In this document: one piece after another, positions 35,449 through 45,143 of the stretch | How the letters are laid out: every line of letters starts with the position of its first letter | Numbering within the stretch: the stretch's first letter is position 1 | From: an uncultured Clostridia bacterium | GTDB taxonomy: Bacteria; Bacillota; Clostridia; TANB77; CAG-508 | Direction of reading: 5' to 3' | NCBI GenBank assembly: GCA_934101145.1 | Contig: CAKOPZ010000001.1 | Span: 1-64,000 of the forward strand | DNA: 64,000 nucleotides | The notes under the pieces: generated by a model | Databases searched by the model: none | What the model was told of the DNA's origin: nothing | Seen by the model: the letters and a program-made list of their open reading frames with translations, nothing else | Translations under genes and position numbers: made by a program

Positions 35449-36372
35449 ATGACTGTTTATTTAGATATTATATTACTTGAAAATTTATGTATGAATTTTA
35501 TCATTTTGTATGCAACTGGATTTATTATTAAAAGTAAAATACGATATATAAATTTAACTTTATCATCATTAATTGGAGCTATATATGCGATATTTGTTTA
35601 TATGCAAATTTTTGAAATATACTCGAATATGATTACAAAAGTAATTCTTTCTGTGGCTATGGTGTATATTGCTTTTTTACCTAAAAATGTAAAGGGACTT
35701 TTAAAATATTTGCTTATTTTTTATATGGTTTCATTTGTATTTGGAGGTTGTGCATTTGCACTTTTATATTTTTTAAAACCAGAAAATATATTTATGGAAA
35801 ATGGTGTATATATTGGAACATACCCAATTAAGGTCGCTCTTTTGGGAGCTATTATAGGTTTTATTGTGGTACATATTGCATTTAATATAGTGAAAAGTAG
35901 AGTTAGTAAAAAGGCAATTTTATATGATGTAGAAATTACAATAGATACAAAAAAAGTAATAATAAAGGCAATGCTAGATACTGGAAATGGACTTAGAGAT
36001 CCAATTACAGGAAGTCCAGTAGCTGTTGTTGAAAAAGAAAAATTATTTGGATTATTGCCAGATAATATTTTGAATAATACAGAAAAAATAATAGGAGGTG
36101 ATTGGGAAAATATAGATAATGACATTAATTATAGGTCAAGATTTTGTTTAATACCATTTAGTTCTATTGGAAAGCAAAATGGTATGCTACTTGGATTTAA
36201 AGTTGATGAAATTAGGGTTATAAGTGATATTGAAGAAACTATAAACAAAAAAGCTATAATATGTCTATATAATCAAAAGCTAAGCAAGACAGATGCATAT
36301 TCAGCACTAATAGGACTTGATATGCTAGAGGGGAGTATGGAAAATGAATTTGTTACAAATATTGAAAAATAG
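35449..36372 (+). CDS. spoIIGA: Sigma-E processing protease SpoIIGA
   Basis: The membrane aspartic protease that removes the pro-sequence of sigma-E in the mother cell. The N-terminal half has five membrane helices beginning [15 protein letters not shown], typical of the family. The C-terminal domain has the active site [15 protein letters not shown] (Asp-Thr-Gly), and ALIGLDML near the end. I choose ATG 35449 with GAAGGA eight bases upstream over ATG 35440. It overlaps sigE by 29 bp. Confidence 0.93.
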   Translation: MTVYLDIILLENLCMNFIILYATGFIIKSKIRYINLTLSSLIGAIYAIFVYMQIFEIYSNMITKVILSVAMVYIAFLPKNVKGLLKYLLIFYMVSFVFGGCAFALLYFLKPENIFMENGVYIGTYPIKVALLGAIIGFIVVHIAFNIVKSRVSKKAILYDVEITIDTKKVIIKAMLDTGNGLRDPITGSPVAVVEKEKLFGLLPDNILNNTEKIIGGDWENIDNDINYRSRFCLIPFSSIGKQNGMLLGFKVDEIRVISDIEETINKKAIICLYNQKLSKTDAYSALIGLDMLEGSMENEFVTNIEK

Positions 36373-37081
36373 CATAAATACAATTTATGTAAAATACATA
36401 GGCAATGATGAAGTGACAGATTTGCCAATTTATTATATAGGTGGAAGTCAAACTCTGCCACCACCACTATCTCCAGAAGAAGAAAGCAAAATGATAGAAA
36501 AGCTTTCTAATGAAGATGATGCAGAGGGAGTAAGACAGTTGCTTGTAGAAAGAAATTTAAGACTTGTTGTATATATTTCAAAAAAATTTGAAAATACAGG
36601 TGTGGGACTTGAAGATTTGATTTCAATAGGAACAATAGGGTTGATGAAAGCAATAAATACATTTAATGCTGACAAGAAAATAAAACTTGCAACATATGCT
36701 TCAAGATGTATAGAAAACGAAATATTGATGTATTTACGAAGAAGTAATAAACTCAAAGGAGAAGTTTCTATTGATGAACCTTTAAATCAAGACGGAGACG
36801 GAAATGAGCTCTTACTGTCAGATATACTTGGAACAGACTCTGATGTAACATCAAGGAGAATTGAAGATGAAGTTGATAAAAGTTTGCTCCGTGATTCAAT
36901 ACAAAAGCTGAGTAACAGGGAAAGAAATATCATGGAACTAAGATTTGGGTTTATAAGTGGAAAAGAAAAAACACAAAAGGAAGTAGCTGATATGCTTGGA
37001 ATTTCACAAAGTTATATATCACGTTTAGAAAAAAAGATTATAAATAAAATGAAAAAAGATATTTTAAGTAAGACTGGCTAG
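36344..37081 (+). CDS. sigE: Pro-sigma-E, mother-cell sporulation sigma factor
   Basis: A sigma-70 family factor for early mother-cell genes, 245 residues. The N-terminal ~30 residues form a pro-peptide with a membrane-seeking helix, followed by [19 protein letters not shown], close to where SpoIIGA cuts its homologues. Region 2 has [16 protein letters not shown] and [15 protein letters not shown]; region 4 has [20 protein letters not shown]. Its overlap with spoIIGA mirrors the Bacillus order spoIIGA-sigE-sigG. Confidence 0.95.
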   Translation: MNLLQILKNSINTIYVKYIGNDEVTDLPIYYIGGSQTLPPPLSPEEESKMIEKLSNEDDAEGVRQLLVERNLRLVVYISKKFENTGVGLEDLISIGTIGLMKAINTFNADKKIKLATYASRCIENEILMYLRRSNKLKGEVSIDEPLNQDGDGNELLLSDILGTDSDVTSRRIEDEVDKSLLRDSIQKLSNRERNIMELRFGFISGKEKTQKEVADMLGISQSYISRLEKKIINKMKKDILSKTG

Positions 37082-37160
37082 ATGTATATATTAAGTATAA
37101 AAAGACCAAATTTGGAAATAATGTTAAAAACAATTATTTCTAAAGGAGGTTTTTTATTTG

Positions 37161-37931
37161 ATGAATAAGGTAGAAATATGTGGAGTAAATACTGCAAAAT
37201 TACCTGTGTTATCAAATGAGGAAAAAGATGAATTATTAGAAAAAATAAAAAATGGAAATGAAGAGGCAAGAGAAAAATTTATAAATGGAAATTTAAGATT
37301 GGTTTTGAGTATTATAAAAAGATTTTACACAAGAGGTGAAAATGCAGATGACTTGTTTCAAGTGGGATGTGTAGGTTTAATAAAGGCAATGGATAATTTT
37401 GATACAAGCCAAAATTGCCAGTTTTCGACATATGCGGTGCCGATGATAGTTGGGGAGGTGAAAAGATATTTAAGAGATAATAATGCTATAAGAGTCAGTC
37501 GTTCTGTAAAAGATTTAGCATACAGGGTTTTAGCAGAAAAAGAAAAATTTTTAAAAGAACATGATAGAGAAGCAACAATTGATGAACTTTCAATGATAAT
37601 AGAAGTTCCACGAGAAGATATAGTTATGAGTTTGGATGCAATACAAGCGCCAATATCACTTCAAGAACCAGCTGGAAATAGTGATTCTGATAGTATTTAT
37701 ATACAGGATCAAATAAGTGATAAGAAAAATACGGATGAATATTGGGCAGAAACTATTACTGTAGCAGAGGCAATGAAGAAACTTACAGATAAAGAAAAGT
37801 TGGTTCTTGGTAAAAGATTTTTTGAGGGGAGAACCCAAATAGAAGTTGCTTCAGAGATAGGTATATCGCAAGCACAAGTATCGAGACTTGAAAAAAGTGC
37901 AATTGACCATATTAAAAGAATATATAGATAA
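37161..37931 (+). CDS. sigG: Forespore sporulation sigma factor sigma-G
   Basis: Directs late forespore genes. The 256-residue protein starts NKVEICGVNTAKLPVLS, the hallmark N-terminus of sigma-G that binds the anti-sigma CsfB/SpoIIAB. Region 2 (NLRLVLSIIKRF, DLFQVGCVGLIKAMDNFD), region 3 and region 4 (IEVASEIGISQAQVSRLEK) are intact. AAAGGAGG precedes both a TTG at 37158 and ATG 37161; I use the ATG. Confidence 0.95.
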   Translation: MNKVEICGVNTAKLPVLSNEEKDELLEKIKNGNEEAREKFINGNLRLVLSIIKRFYTRGENADDLFQVGCVGLIKAMDNFDTSQNCQFSTYAVPMIVGEVKRYLRDNNAIRVSRSVKDLAYRVLAEKEKFLKEHDREATIDELSMIIEVPREDIVMSLDAIQAPISLQEPAGNSDSDSIYIQDQISDKKNTDEYWAETITVAEAMKKLTDKEKLVLGKRFFEGRTQIEVASEIGISQAQVSRLEKSAIDHIKRIYR

Positions 37932-37937
37932 ATATAA

Positions 37938-37968
37938 AAAACAGTATTGAAAAATTCAATACTGTTTA
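37938..37968. terminator. Bidirectional terminator between sigG and the DUF2207 pair
   Basis: AAACAGTATTGAA pairs with TTCAATACTGTTT over a short loop between convergent genes. Confidence 0.75.
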
Positions 37969-37972
37969 AGTT

Positions 37973-39610
37973 TTAACGAAAGCCACCTCCGCCTCCGCCA
38001 CCACCGAAGGAACCGCCGCCTCCGCCTGATGATGATGAAGAATTACTAGCAGAATTAGCAGAAGAAATGCTATGCGTACACCAAGTGTTTACAAACAAAA
38101 AATTGTCATATGATGAATAGCATGATTCTTCTATTATTTCTGGATATAATTCTTTAAATTGTTTTGCAACTTGTTTTGCAATTCCAAACATTTGAGCATA
38201 TATCAAATATTCCTCAAATAAATGAACTTCAATAGCTTCTCTTTCAGGTATTAGTGTATAATCTAGTAAATATCTTTTTAGTTCAGCAATATGCTTTATT
38301 TCTTCTGTTAAGTTTGGTTGGAAGGTATAAATGTTTTTGTTTATACCAAATATTTTTTTCTGATTTAATATCAATTCTTCAGATGTTATAAGTTTATTTT
38401 GTTCTCTTGAAATAATTGTGTCAAACCAAATTAGAATTTTTTCATGATGCTTTCTGCACCATTTTTCAAATTCTTTACTTTCAAGTATACCATCTTGGCT
38501 TGCTTGATATAGCATGTTGAATAGTTCAAGTTCTTTATTATCTGTAATTTTTGAATTATCAGCATTAGATAAAACAATAGCAGATTTTTTATTTATTTCT
38601 TTTATTATAACAATACCATCTTTAATCCATTTTAAAATAATTGAACCTAAGATATCTGTTTTATTTTTCAAAAGACCACCTTGGTAAGCAAGATAATATG
38701 CTTTGTAAAGGTTATTACATGGGATATCTCTAAAATATTCTTTGGTATTTTTTAAATCTTTTTTTGTAACACCAAAATTGTATTTTGATTGTCCGATAAA
38801 TATAATTCCAAAAATAACAACAAAGAAAATTGTTAAAAAGATTGCTGATATTATTTCAGATAAATCAGTTTCATTTTTTTGGTTCTTCTGTGCTCCTTCT
38901 TCAGCCATATTAAAGTAATAATTAAAGTCATGATTTAATTTATTTGTTGCATTAAAAGTTCCTTTTGGAAATTTTGCAAGTATTGTCATGTAATCACTTG
39001 ATGGAAGTGTTCCATCAGAATCCATTTCTATATATCCATTATGTACATAGGCAGTTCCTTTGTTACCATATCCCCATACATTTACAGTATTTGTCATATT
39101 AAAGGTAGTATGAATTTTAATATAGACACTACCAATGGCATTTGAAAAATCATATGGAATAAGAGTCCAGTAAATCATTTGATTTCCATCTGAAAGTTCA
39201 GACACAAAATTTGTAATATCATATTTTACAGTATAGGTATGAGAACCATATTTACTAATGCCCCAGCATAATTCCACACCATTTGATATTTTGTTTATAC
39301 CACATTTGTAAGCTTTAGATGAAAGTGAACCAGATGTATTCCAAGATGAAAGAGTATCATAGGTTTGAGTTTCATCAGATACAACTAGATTTTGAATTTT
39401 GCTATTTCCTAAATTATAATATGGATGATATACTTCTGTTCCTTCTGATGCTGAGCATTTCCAAGTTTCTGTTACATGAGCTGTAGCAGAATTATCTACA
39501 TATATATCCATAGAAATTTTACTAATTGAATTTGCTTTAACATTACTAAAAAGAGCAAGTACTGCAAGAAATAGTAGTGTTAGAAAAAATGTTTTAAGTG
39601 TTTTTTTCAT
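37973..39610 (-). CDS. DUF2207 membrane protein with Gly-rich tail (copy A)
   Basis: A 545-residue protein with a signal peptide (about 1-27), an extracytoplasmic DUF2207 domain (ISMDIYVDNSATAHVTETW through KFPKGTF), a membrane helix near 255-275, a cytoplasmic domain and a C-terminal Ser/Gly tract (GGGGSFGGGGGGGG). This plan is typical of DUF2207 proteins, often linked to LemA; function unknown. Its first ~240 residues are nearly identical to the neighbour at 39645, while the cytoplasmic halves diverge, pointing to tandem duplication with gene conversion of the exported part. Confidence 0.83.
   Translation of the reverse strand: MKKTLKTFFLTLLFLAVLALFSNVKANSISKISMDIYVDNSATAHVTETWKCSASEGTEVYHPYYNLGNSKIQNLVVSDETQTYDTLSSWNTSGSLSSKAYKCGINKISNGVELCWGISKYGSHTYTVKYDITNFVSELSDGNQMIYWTLIPYDFSNAIGSVYIKIHTTFNMTNTVNVWGYGNKGTAYVHNGYIEMDSDGTLPSSDYMTILAKFPKGTFNATNKLNHDFNYYFNMAEEGAQKNQKNETDLSEIISAIFLTIFFVVIFGIIFIGQSKYNFGVTKKDLKNTKEYFRDIPCNNLYKAYYLAYQGGLLKNKTDILGSIILKWIKDGIVIIKEINKKSAIVLSNADNSKITDNKELELFNMLYQASQDGILESKEFEKWCRKHHEKILIWFDTIISREQNKLITSEELILNQKKIFGINKNIYTFQPNLTEEIKHIAELKRYLLDYTLIPEREAIEVHLFEEYLIYAQMFGIAKQVAKQFKELYPEIIEESCYSSYDNFLFVNTWCTHSISSANSASNSSSSSGGGGGSFGGGGGGGGFR
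37990..38040 (-). repeat. Gly-rich tail-coding repeat of DUF2207 copy A
   Basis: A compositionally biased GGN tract, repeated at 39655-39715 in copy B; coding, not a separate element. Confidence 0.7.
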
Positions 39611-39644
39611 AATAATCCTCCTTTTAAATTTTCAAAAGTATATT

Positions 39645-41369
39645 TTAACGAAAGCCACCACCGCCTCCGCCACCACCGAAGGAACCTCCACCTCCTCCGG
39701 ATGATGAATAGCCACCACCATCTACTGCGCTAGAAAAAGAATTTAAGATATTATTAATTGATGATGAAGTGTTTACAGATGAAATAATACTTGTACTCAA
39801 TGTATGTATTAATAAAAAGTCATCATATGTTAAATAACATGAGGTTTCTACTATATCTGGATATAATTTTTTAAATTGTTTTGCAACTTTTTTGGCAATA
39901 CCAAACATTTGAGCATATATTAAATAGTTTTCAAACAAGTGAACTTCTATTGGCTCTCTTTCTTTTATTAAGGTATAATCTATTAAATATCTTCTTAATC
40001 CAGCTAAATTCCTAAGTTCTTGTGTTAAACTAGGCTGAAAGAAATACTTTTTTTTATTTATAAATAACACTTTTTTAGTTTTTACAGTAATTTCTCCATA
40101 ATTTATAAGTTTAGTTTCCCATGATGATATGATGTCATCAAACCAATTTAGAATAAGTTTATAGTTCTTTTTACACCACTTTTTGAATTTTTTACTGTCA
40201 TTTTTTTCATATTTCAAGGCATAAGAAAGTTCATGTAACAAACTGTATTCGTTATCATCAGAAATATCTTCAAAAGCTGTATCTGATAAAGTTATAGAAG
40301 GATTGCGAGTTGTAGTATCAATTGTTAATATACCTTCTTTAATCCATTTTAAAATAACTGCTCCGAAAATATCATTTTTGTTTTTTAAAATACCACTATG
40401 ATAAGCTAAAAAATATGCTTTACAAAGGTTATCACAAGGGATATCTCTAAAGTATTCAGCATTTTTTAATTCTCTTTTTTTAGTACCTAGATTATATTTA
40501 GGTATTAGTGGAGAGTGCTTTTTGAAAAATGCAATAATTATATTACCCAATATTGGAATAAGTAAAGGTAGTAAAGCTATGGGTATAATAAGGAATATAA
40601 AAAACATAAACATAATTTTTTCGTCAGAAGTAGTTTGTGAGTTTTTCTTTGCTCCTTGTTTAGACATATTAAAGTAATAATTAAAGTCATGATTTAATTT
40701 ATTTGTTGCATTAAAAGTTCCTTTTGGGAATTTTGCAAGTATTGTCATATAATTACTTGATGGAAGTTTTCCGTTTGAATTCATTTGGATACAACCATCT
40801 GATACATAGGCAGTTCCTTTATTACCATATCCCCATACATTTACAGTGTTTGTCATATTAAAGGTAGTATGAATTTTAATATATACATTTCCAATAGTAT
40901 TTGAGAAATCATATGGAATAAGAGTCCAATAAATCATTTGATTTCCATCTGAAAGCTCAGATACAAAATTTGTAATATCATATTTTACTATATATGTATG
41001 AGAGCCATATTTGCTAATGCCCCAGCATAATTCCACGCCATTTGATATTTTATTAATACCACATTTATAGGCTTTAGATGAAAGTGAACCAGATGTATTC
41101 CAATATGAAAGGGTATCATAGGTTTGAGTTTCATCATATACAACAAGATTTTGAATTTTGCTATTTCCTAAGTTGTAATATGGATGATATACTTCTGTTC
41201 CTTCTGAGGCAGAGCATTTCCATATTTCTGTTATATGAGCTGTACCAGAGTTATCTAGATATATATCCATAAGAATTTTACTAATTGAATTTGCTTTAAC
41301 ATTACTAAAAAGGGCTAGTGCTACAAAAAATAGTAATGTTAAAAGAAATGTCTTGAGAGTTTTTTTCAT
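39645..41369 (-). CDS. DUF2207 membrane protein with Gly-rich tail (copy B)
   Basis: A 574-residue paralogue of the 37973 gene and the upstream member of the pair (34 bp between them). Same layout: signal peptide, DUF2207 domain, a longer membrane segment with two helices (about 250-285), cytoplasmic domain and Ser/Gly tail. An AGGAGG site precedes the ATG. Function unknown. Confidence 0.83.
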   Translation of the reverse strand: MKKTLKTFLLTLLFFVALALFSNVKANSISKILMDIYLDNSGTAHITEIWKCSASEGTEVYHPYYNLGNSKIQNLVVYDETQTYDTLSYWNTSGSLSSKAYKCGINKISNGVELCWGISKYGSHTYIVKYDITNFVSELSDGNQMIYWTLIPYDFSNTIGNVYIKIHTTFNMTNTVNVWGYGNKGTAYVSDGCIQMNSNGKLPSSNYMTILAKFPKGTFNATNKLNHDFNYYFNMSKQGAKKNSQTTSDEKIMFMFFIFLIIPIALLPLLIPILGNIIIAFFKKHSPLIPKYNLGTKKRELKNAEYFRDIPCDNLCKAYFLAYHSGILKNKNDIFGAVILKWIKEGILTIDTTTRNPSITLSDTAFEDISDDNEYSLLHELSYALKYEKNDSKKFKKWCKKNYKLILNWFDDIISSWETKLINYGEITVKTKKVLFINKKKYFFQPSLTQELRNLAGLRRYLIDYTLIKEREPIEVHLFENYLIYAQMFGIAKKVAKQFKKLYPDIVETSCYLTYDDFLLIHTLSTSIISSVNTSSSINNILNSFSSAVDGGGYSSSGGGGGSFGGGGGGGGFR

Positions 41370-41684
41370 AAGATCCTCCTTTTAAATTTTCAAATAAATT
41401 ATCTCATATATATATAAATTTATCAATTGAAAATTAAAATAAAAAAGTCGAAAAATGATGAAAATGCGTGATGGATAGTAAAATTAGTACTTTGTCAACA
41501 AAAGAAAAACAGAGAAAATAGAAGAAAAAAAGAGATAAAGTAAGTAAACTATTTGGTAATTTGATATCTAAAACCTGAAAAACTGCATAAAATATATATG
41601 AAAGGGTAATAAAAGTATATGTAATTTGAAATTATATAAGATATGTAGTATAATAAACTTTGTCACGCATCAAAAGGAGAGTGA
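41370..41684. other. Divergent intergenic region
   Basis: Very A+T-rich, without a supported gene. It must hold the promoter of the DUF2207 operon on the minus strand (not resolved) and holds the M23 peptidase promoter at 41626-41654. Confidence 0.6.
41626..41654 (+). promoter_or_regulatory. Promoter of the M23 peptidase gene
   Basis: TTGAAA (41626-41631) and TATAAT (41649-41654), 17 bp apart, followed by AAAAGGAGAG at 41672-41681. Confidence 0.75.
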
Positions 41685-42779
41685 ATTTATATTTTAAACA
41701 GCAAAATAAAATACTACACAAAAGAAACATTTAGACTTATGAACATAGTAGCGATTGCACTGTTTATAATAATGGCAGTTATATTAATAAAATTTAAATT
41801 GGTATGTGAAGTAACTGCAGATGGAGAAAGATTAGGATATATTACAGATAAAGAAAATTTCGAACAATCTGTTAACGATATTATCAATAAAAAGGAAGAT
41901 AACAAATTATATACAACAATAGAAAATATGCCAGAATATCGTATCGTTTTTGTTGATAAAGATGAAGAAACAAACGATGAAAAAGTTTTAGCAAAAGTGG
42001 AAGAAAGTTCAGAAACAACTTATAAATTATATGCGGTGACAATAGATGGAAAAGAAAAAACAACTGTTAAGAACTTAGAAGAAGCTGAAAATTTGGTTGC
42101 AGAATTGAAAAAAGAATATCAAGGAAAAACAAGTAAGGAAATTGCAATAGTTGATGTAATTACAACAGATAGTAACAAAGATGTATCTACAATACAAGTT
42201 GCAAAAGCAGATATTACAGAAGAATTAGACAAAACAGTAAAAACCGTATCAACAACTGCAAAAGCAACTACTACAACTAAAAAGGTTACATCAAGAGGAA
42301 GTTCATCTACAAGTAAGAAGACATCTTCAAGTACAACTAAAAAAACAACAACAAGTAGGAGTTCAACTACTAAGAAAACATCTTCGACATCATTAAATGG
42401 TGTAAAATTAACTGTAAAACCTGTTTCAGGAATTATTACATCAAGATTTGGTTCAAGAGAGAGTATAAGAAGTAGTGGACATAAGGGACTTGATATTGCA
42501 GCTAAAAAAGGAACAAAAATAAAAGCTGCAGCTGGTGGAACAGTAATATTTGCAGGATATAGTGGAGCATATGGGTATGTAGTAAAGATTTCACATGGTA
42601 GTGGAATAAAAACATATTATGCACATTGTAGCAAATTATATGTTAAAACTGGTGATACAGTATCAGCAGGAGATGTTATTGCTGCAGTTGGATCGACTGG
42701 ACGTTCTACAGGTAGCCATTTACATTTTGAAGTTGTAAAAAATGGTACATCTGTAAACCCACAAAACTATTTATATTAG
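41685..42779 (+). CDS. M23-family peptidoglycan endopeptidase, possible ATT start
   Basis: A membrane-anchored LytM/M23 metallopeptidase. The C-terminal domain has the zinc ligands in SSGHKGLDIAA and SHLHFEV, with YYAHCS between. The N-terminal half has one membrane helix and an extracytoplasmic domain with a Ser/Thr/Lys linker. The first ATG (41739) lacks a ribosome site and starts just before the helix. The AAAAGGAGAG site instead points to ATT at 41685 or 41691, giving an extra 16-18 residues (ILNSKIKYYTKETFRLMN). ATT starts are rare but known (infC). If the ATG is used, the protein is 346 residues. Confidence 0.8.
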   Translation: MYILNSKIKYYTKETFRLMNIVAIALFIIMAVILIKFKLVCEVTADGERLGYITDKENFEQSVNDIINKKEDNKLYTTIENMPEYRIVFVDKDEETNDEKVLAKVEESSETTYKLYAVTIDGKEKTTVKNLEEAENLVAELKKEYQGKTSKEIAIVDVITTDSNKDVSTIQVAKADITEELDKTVKTVSTTAKATTTTKKVTSRGSSSTSKKTSSSTTKKTTTSRSSTTKKTSSTSLNGVKLTVKPVSGIITSRFGSRESIRSSGHKGLDIAAKKGTKIKAAAGGTVIFAGYSGAYGYVVKISHGSGIKTYYAHCSKLYVKTGDTVSAGDVIAAVGSTGRSTGSHLHFEVVKNGTSVNPQNYLY

Positions 42780-42784
42780 AATTT

Positions 42785-42818
42785 AAAAGCTAGAGTAAAA
42801 TAATACTCTGGCTTTTAT
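42785..42818 (+). terminator. Terminator of the M23 gene
   Basis: AAAAGCTAGAGTA pairs, with one mismatch, with TACTCTGGCTTTT. Confidence 0.75.
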
Positions 42819-42921
42819 TAGAATAATATAGTTAGTATTAATAAGAAAAGTGAAAATTCATATTAATTAATGACTTTGTTCCACAACATACAGGAACGTT
42901 TCATCAAAAATAAAGTTTTGA

Positions 42922-42950
42922 TTGACATTGATAAATATAAGTTATAAAAT
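42922..42950 (+). promoter_or_regulatory. Promoter of plsX-acpP
   Basis: TTGACA (42922-42927) and TAAAAT (42945-42950), 17 bp apart. A GTTCC/GGAAC inverted repeat (42878-42897) lies upstream; no FapR site was recognised. Confidence 0.6.
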
Positions 42951-42996
42951 AGTAAAATAATAATATATTGTATGAAACAATTATTGGAGGAAGAAA

Positions 42997-44019
42997 ATGA
43001 AAATTTTATTAGATGCAATGGGTGGAGATAATGCACCAGATGCAACCATAAAGGGAGCTGTAAAAGCTATAAATCAAGTTGAGGCAGAGGTAGTTTTAAT
43101 AGGACAAGAAGATGTAATAAAAGCTAAAATTAAAGAATTTTATGGAAAAGATGATATTAAAGAAATATCACCAAGACTAAGTATACATAATGCTACAGAA
43201 ACGATTGAAATGGAGGATATACCAACACAGGCAATTAAACATAAAAAAGATTCTTCAATGGTTGTAGGATTTAATATGTTAAAAGCAGATGAAGGAGATG
43301 TATTTATTTCAGCAGGAAATTCAGGAGCATTACTTACAGGAGCAACATTGCTTGTAGGAAGAATTAAGGGAATAGACAGACCAGCTTTAGCAGGAATATT
43401 GCCTTCATACAAAAGCAGATTATTGCTTATGGATTGTGGATCAAATACAAATTGCAAGCCTTTAAATTTATTACAATTTGCACAAATGGCAACTATATAT
43501 ATTAGAAATACATTTGGAATACAAAATCCAACAGTTGGTCTTCTTAATATTGGAACAGAAGAAACAAAAGGAAATGAACTTACAAAAGAATCATATAAGC
43601 TTTTAAAAGAGAAATCAGAAGAACTTGGAATTAATTTTGTGGGCAATGTTGAGGGAAGAGATGCTTTTTCTGGTAAACTTGATATTCTTGTTACAGATGG
43701 ATTTACTGGAAATGTGTTTTTGAAAGCTGTTGAAGGACTTGGTAAGTTTGTAAAAAGAACATTAACGGAAAGTATCAAGAAAAATATTTTATCAGTAATT
43801 GGTGCAATACCAACACTTCCAGCTATTAATCGTTTTAAAAAGACAGTTGATTATAAAGAATATGGTGGTGCTCTATTTTTAGGAGTAAAAAAACCTGTTG
43901 TTAAAGCTCATGGAAGTAGTGATGAAGAATTGTTTGAATTTACAATTAAACAAGCAGAGCAATTTGTAAAAAATAGGGCAGTTGACAAAATGATAGAAGA
44001 ATTTACTAAAATATATTGA
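42997..44019 (+). CDS. plsX: Phosphate acyltransferase PlsX
   Basis: Makes acyl-phosphate from acyl-ACP for phospholipid synthesis; a peripheral membrane enzyme. The 340-residue protein has LLDAMGGDNAP at the start, FISAGNSGALL in the middle, GNVEGRD, DGFTGNVFLK and a C-terminal GVKKPVVKAHGSS, all typical. GGAGG precedes the ATG. acpP follows at 69 bp; fabD and fabG, often between plsX and acpP in Firmicutes, are absent here. Confidence 0.95.
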   Translation: MKILLDAMGGDNAPDATIKGAVKAINQVEAEVVLIGQEDVIKAKIKEFYGKDDIKEISPRLSIHNATETIEMEDIPTQAIKHKKDSSMVVGFNMLKADEGDVFISAGNSGALLTGATLLVGRIKGIDRPALAGILPSYKSRLLLMDCGSNTNCKPLNLLQFAQMATIYIRNTFGIQNPTVGLLNIGTEETKGNELTKESYKLLKEKSEELGINFVGNVEGRDAFSGKLDILVTDGFTGNVFLKAVEGLGKFVKRTLTESIKKNILSVIGAIPTLPAINRFKKTVDYKEYGGALFLGVKKPVVKAHGSSDEELFEFTIKQAEQFVKNRAVDKMIEEFTKIY

Positions 44020-44088
44020 CAATTACATCAATATGTATTATTGTAAGGAAGAAATAGTTATATGAAGTTTAAGGAGGTGTACGTATAG

Positions 44089-44331
44089 ATGAGTTCAGAA
44101 GAAGTTTTTGAAAAAGTAAAGGGAATAATTGTAGAGCAATTAGGAGTTGCTGAAACATCAGTTAATATGGAAGCATCTTTTATAGATGATTTAGGAGCAG
44201 ATTCACTTGATATTGTTGAATTGATTATGGCCTTAGAGGAGTCTTTTGATATGGAGATTCCAGATGCTGATGCTGAAAAGGTAGTTACAGTTGGAGATGT
44301 AGTTGACTACATAAAAGATCATATTGCATAG
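44089..44331 (+). CDS. acpP: Acyl carrier protein
   Basis: An 80-residue carrier of growing acyl chains. The 4'-phosphopantetheine attachment serine is in [21 protein letters not shown]; helix 3 follows as [22 protein letters not shown] precedes the ATG. Genes for PlsX (its acyl-ACP user) and RNase III flank it, as in many Firmicutes. Confidence 0.97.
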   Translation: MSSEEVFEKVKGIIVEQLGVAETSVNMEASFIDDLGADSLDIVELIMALEESFDMEIPDADAEKVVTVGDVVDYIKDHIA

Positions 44332-44341
44332 CAAATAAAAT

Positions 44342-44372
44342 GGGGAGATTTAAGATAAATCTCTTCTTTTTG
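44342..44372 (+). terminator. Terminator of plsX-acpP
   Basis: GAGATTTA and TAAATCTC form the stem (44345-44363), followed by a T-rich tract. Confidence 0.75.
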
Positions 44373-44398
44373 CTTTTTTTTTCATTTTGTTGTATAAT
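44370..44398 (+). promoter_or_regulatory. Promoter of rnc
   Basis: TTGCTT (44370-44375) and TATAAT (44393-44398), 17 bp apart. Confidence 0.6.
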
Positions 44399-44450
44399 GG
44401 AAAAGGCGACTGTAAAATTATGCCAAATATTATGAAAGGAAAGATAATTT

Positions 44451-45131
44451 ATGTTTGACGAGTTAGAGAAAAATATTGGATATACATTTAAAGATAAAGC
44501 ATTACTAAAAAATGCGCTTACACATACATCATATGCATATGAGAATAGAGTAAGTAGTAATGAAAAATTGGAATTTTTGGGTGATAGCATTTTGGAATTT
44601 ATATCAAGCAAATATATATATGCTAATTATCCAAAATTAAAAGAAGGAGAAATGACTAAAGTTAGAGCAGAAGTAGTGTGTGAAGATAGCCTACATGAAG
44701 TTGCTAAAAAGCATAATTTTAGTGATTTCTTGTATATTGGAAAAAGCGAATCTGCGTCACATGGAAACCAAAAGCCAGCTATAATGGCAGATAGTGTTGA
44801 AGCAGTAATTGCAGCAATCTATTTTGATGGTGGACTTGCTGAGGCAGAAAAATTTATTGTAAATAATCTTAAAGATGCAATAGAGAAATCTACTAAAAAT
44901 GTTGGAATGAAAGATCACAAGACAGTACTTCAAGAAAGACTACAACAAAATGGAGATGTAAATATAAAATACACAGTTATTGGAACAAGTGGACCAGACC
45001 ATGATAAAACATTTTTGGTAAAAGTAGAATGTGATGGAAAAATGCTTGCAACAGGCAGTGGCAAGGCAAAGAAAGCTGCTGAAATGAATGCTGCCGAAAA
45101 GGCACTTGAATATCTAGACAAAAACAAATAA
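44451..45131 (+). CDS. rnc: Ribonuclease III
   Basis: Cuts double-stranded RNA in rRNA and mRNA maturation. The 226-residue protein has the catalytic helix NEKLEFLGDSILEFI (acidic metal ligands), MADSVEAVIAAIYFDGG with the second acidic set, and a C-terminal dsRNA-binding domain (KTVLQERLQQNGD to GKAKKAAEMNAAEKAL). GAAAGGA precedes the ATG. Likely co-transcribed with the radical SAM gene 12 bp downstream. Confidence 0.96.
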   Translation: MFDELEKNIGYTFKDKALLKNALTHTSYAYENRVSSNEKLEFLGDSILEFISSKYIYANYPKLKEGEMTKVRAEVVCEDSLHEVAKKHNFSDFLYIGKSESASHGNQKPAIMADSVEAVIAAIYFDGGLAEAEKFIVNNLKDAIEKSTKNVGMKDHKTVLQERLQQNGDVNIKYTVIGTSGPDHDKTFLVKVECDGKMLATGSGKAKKAAEMNAAEKALEYLDKNK

Positions 45132-45143
45132 AAGGAGAACTGT

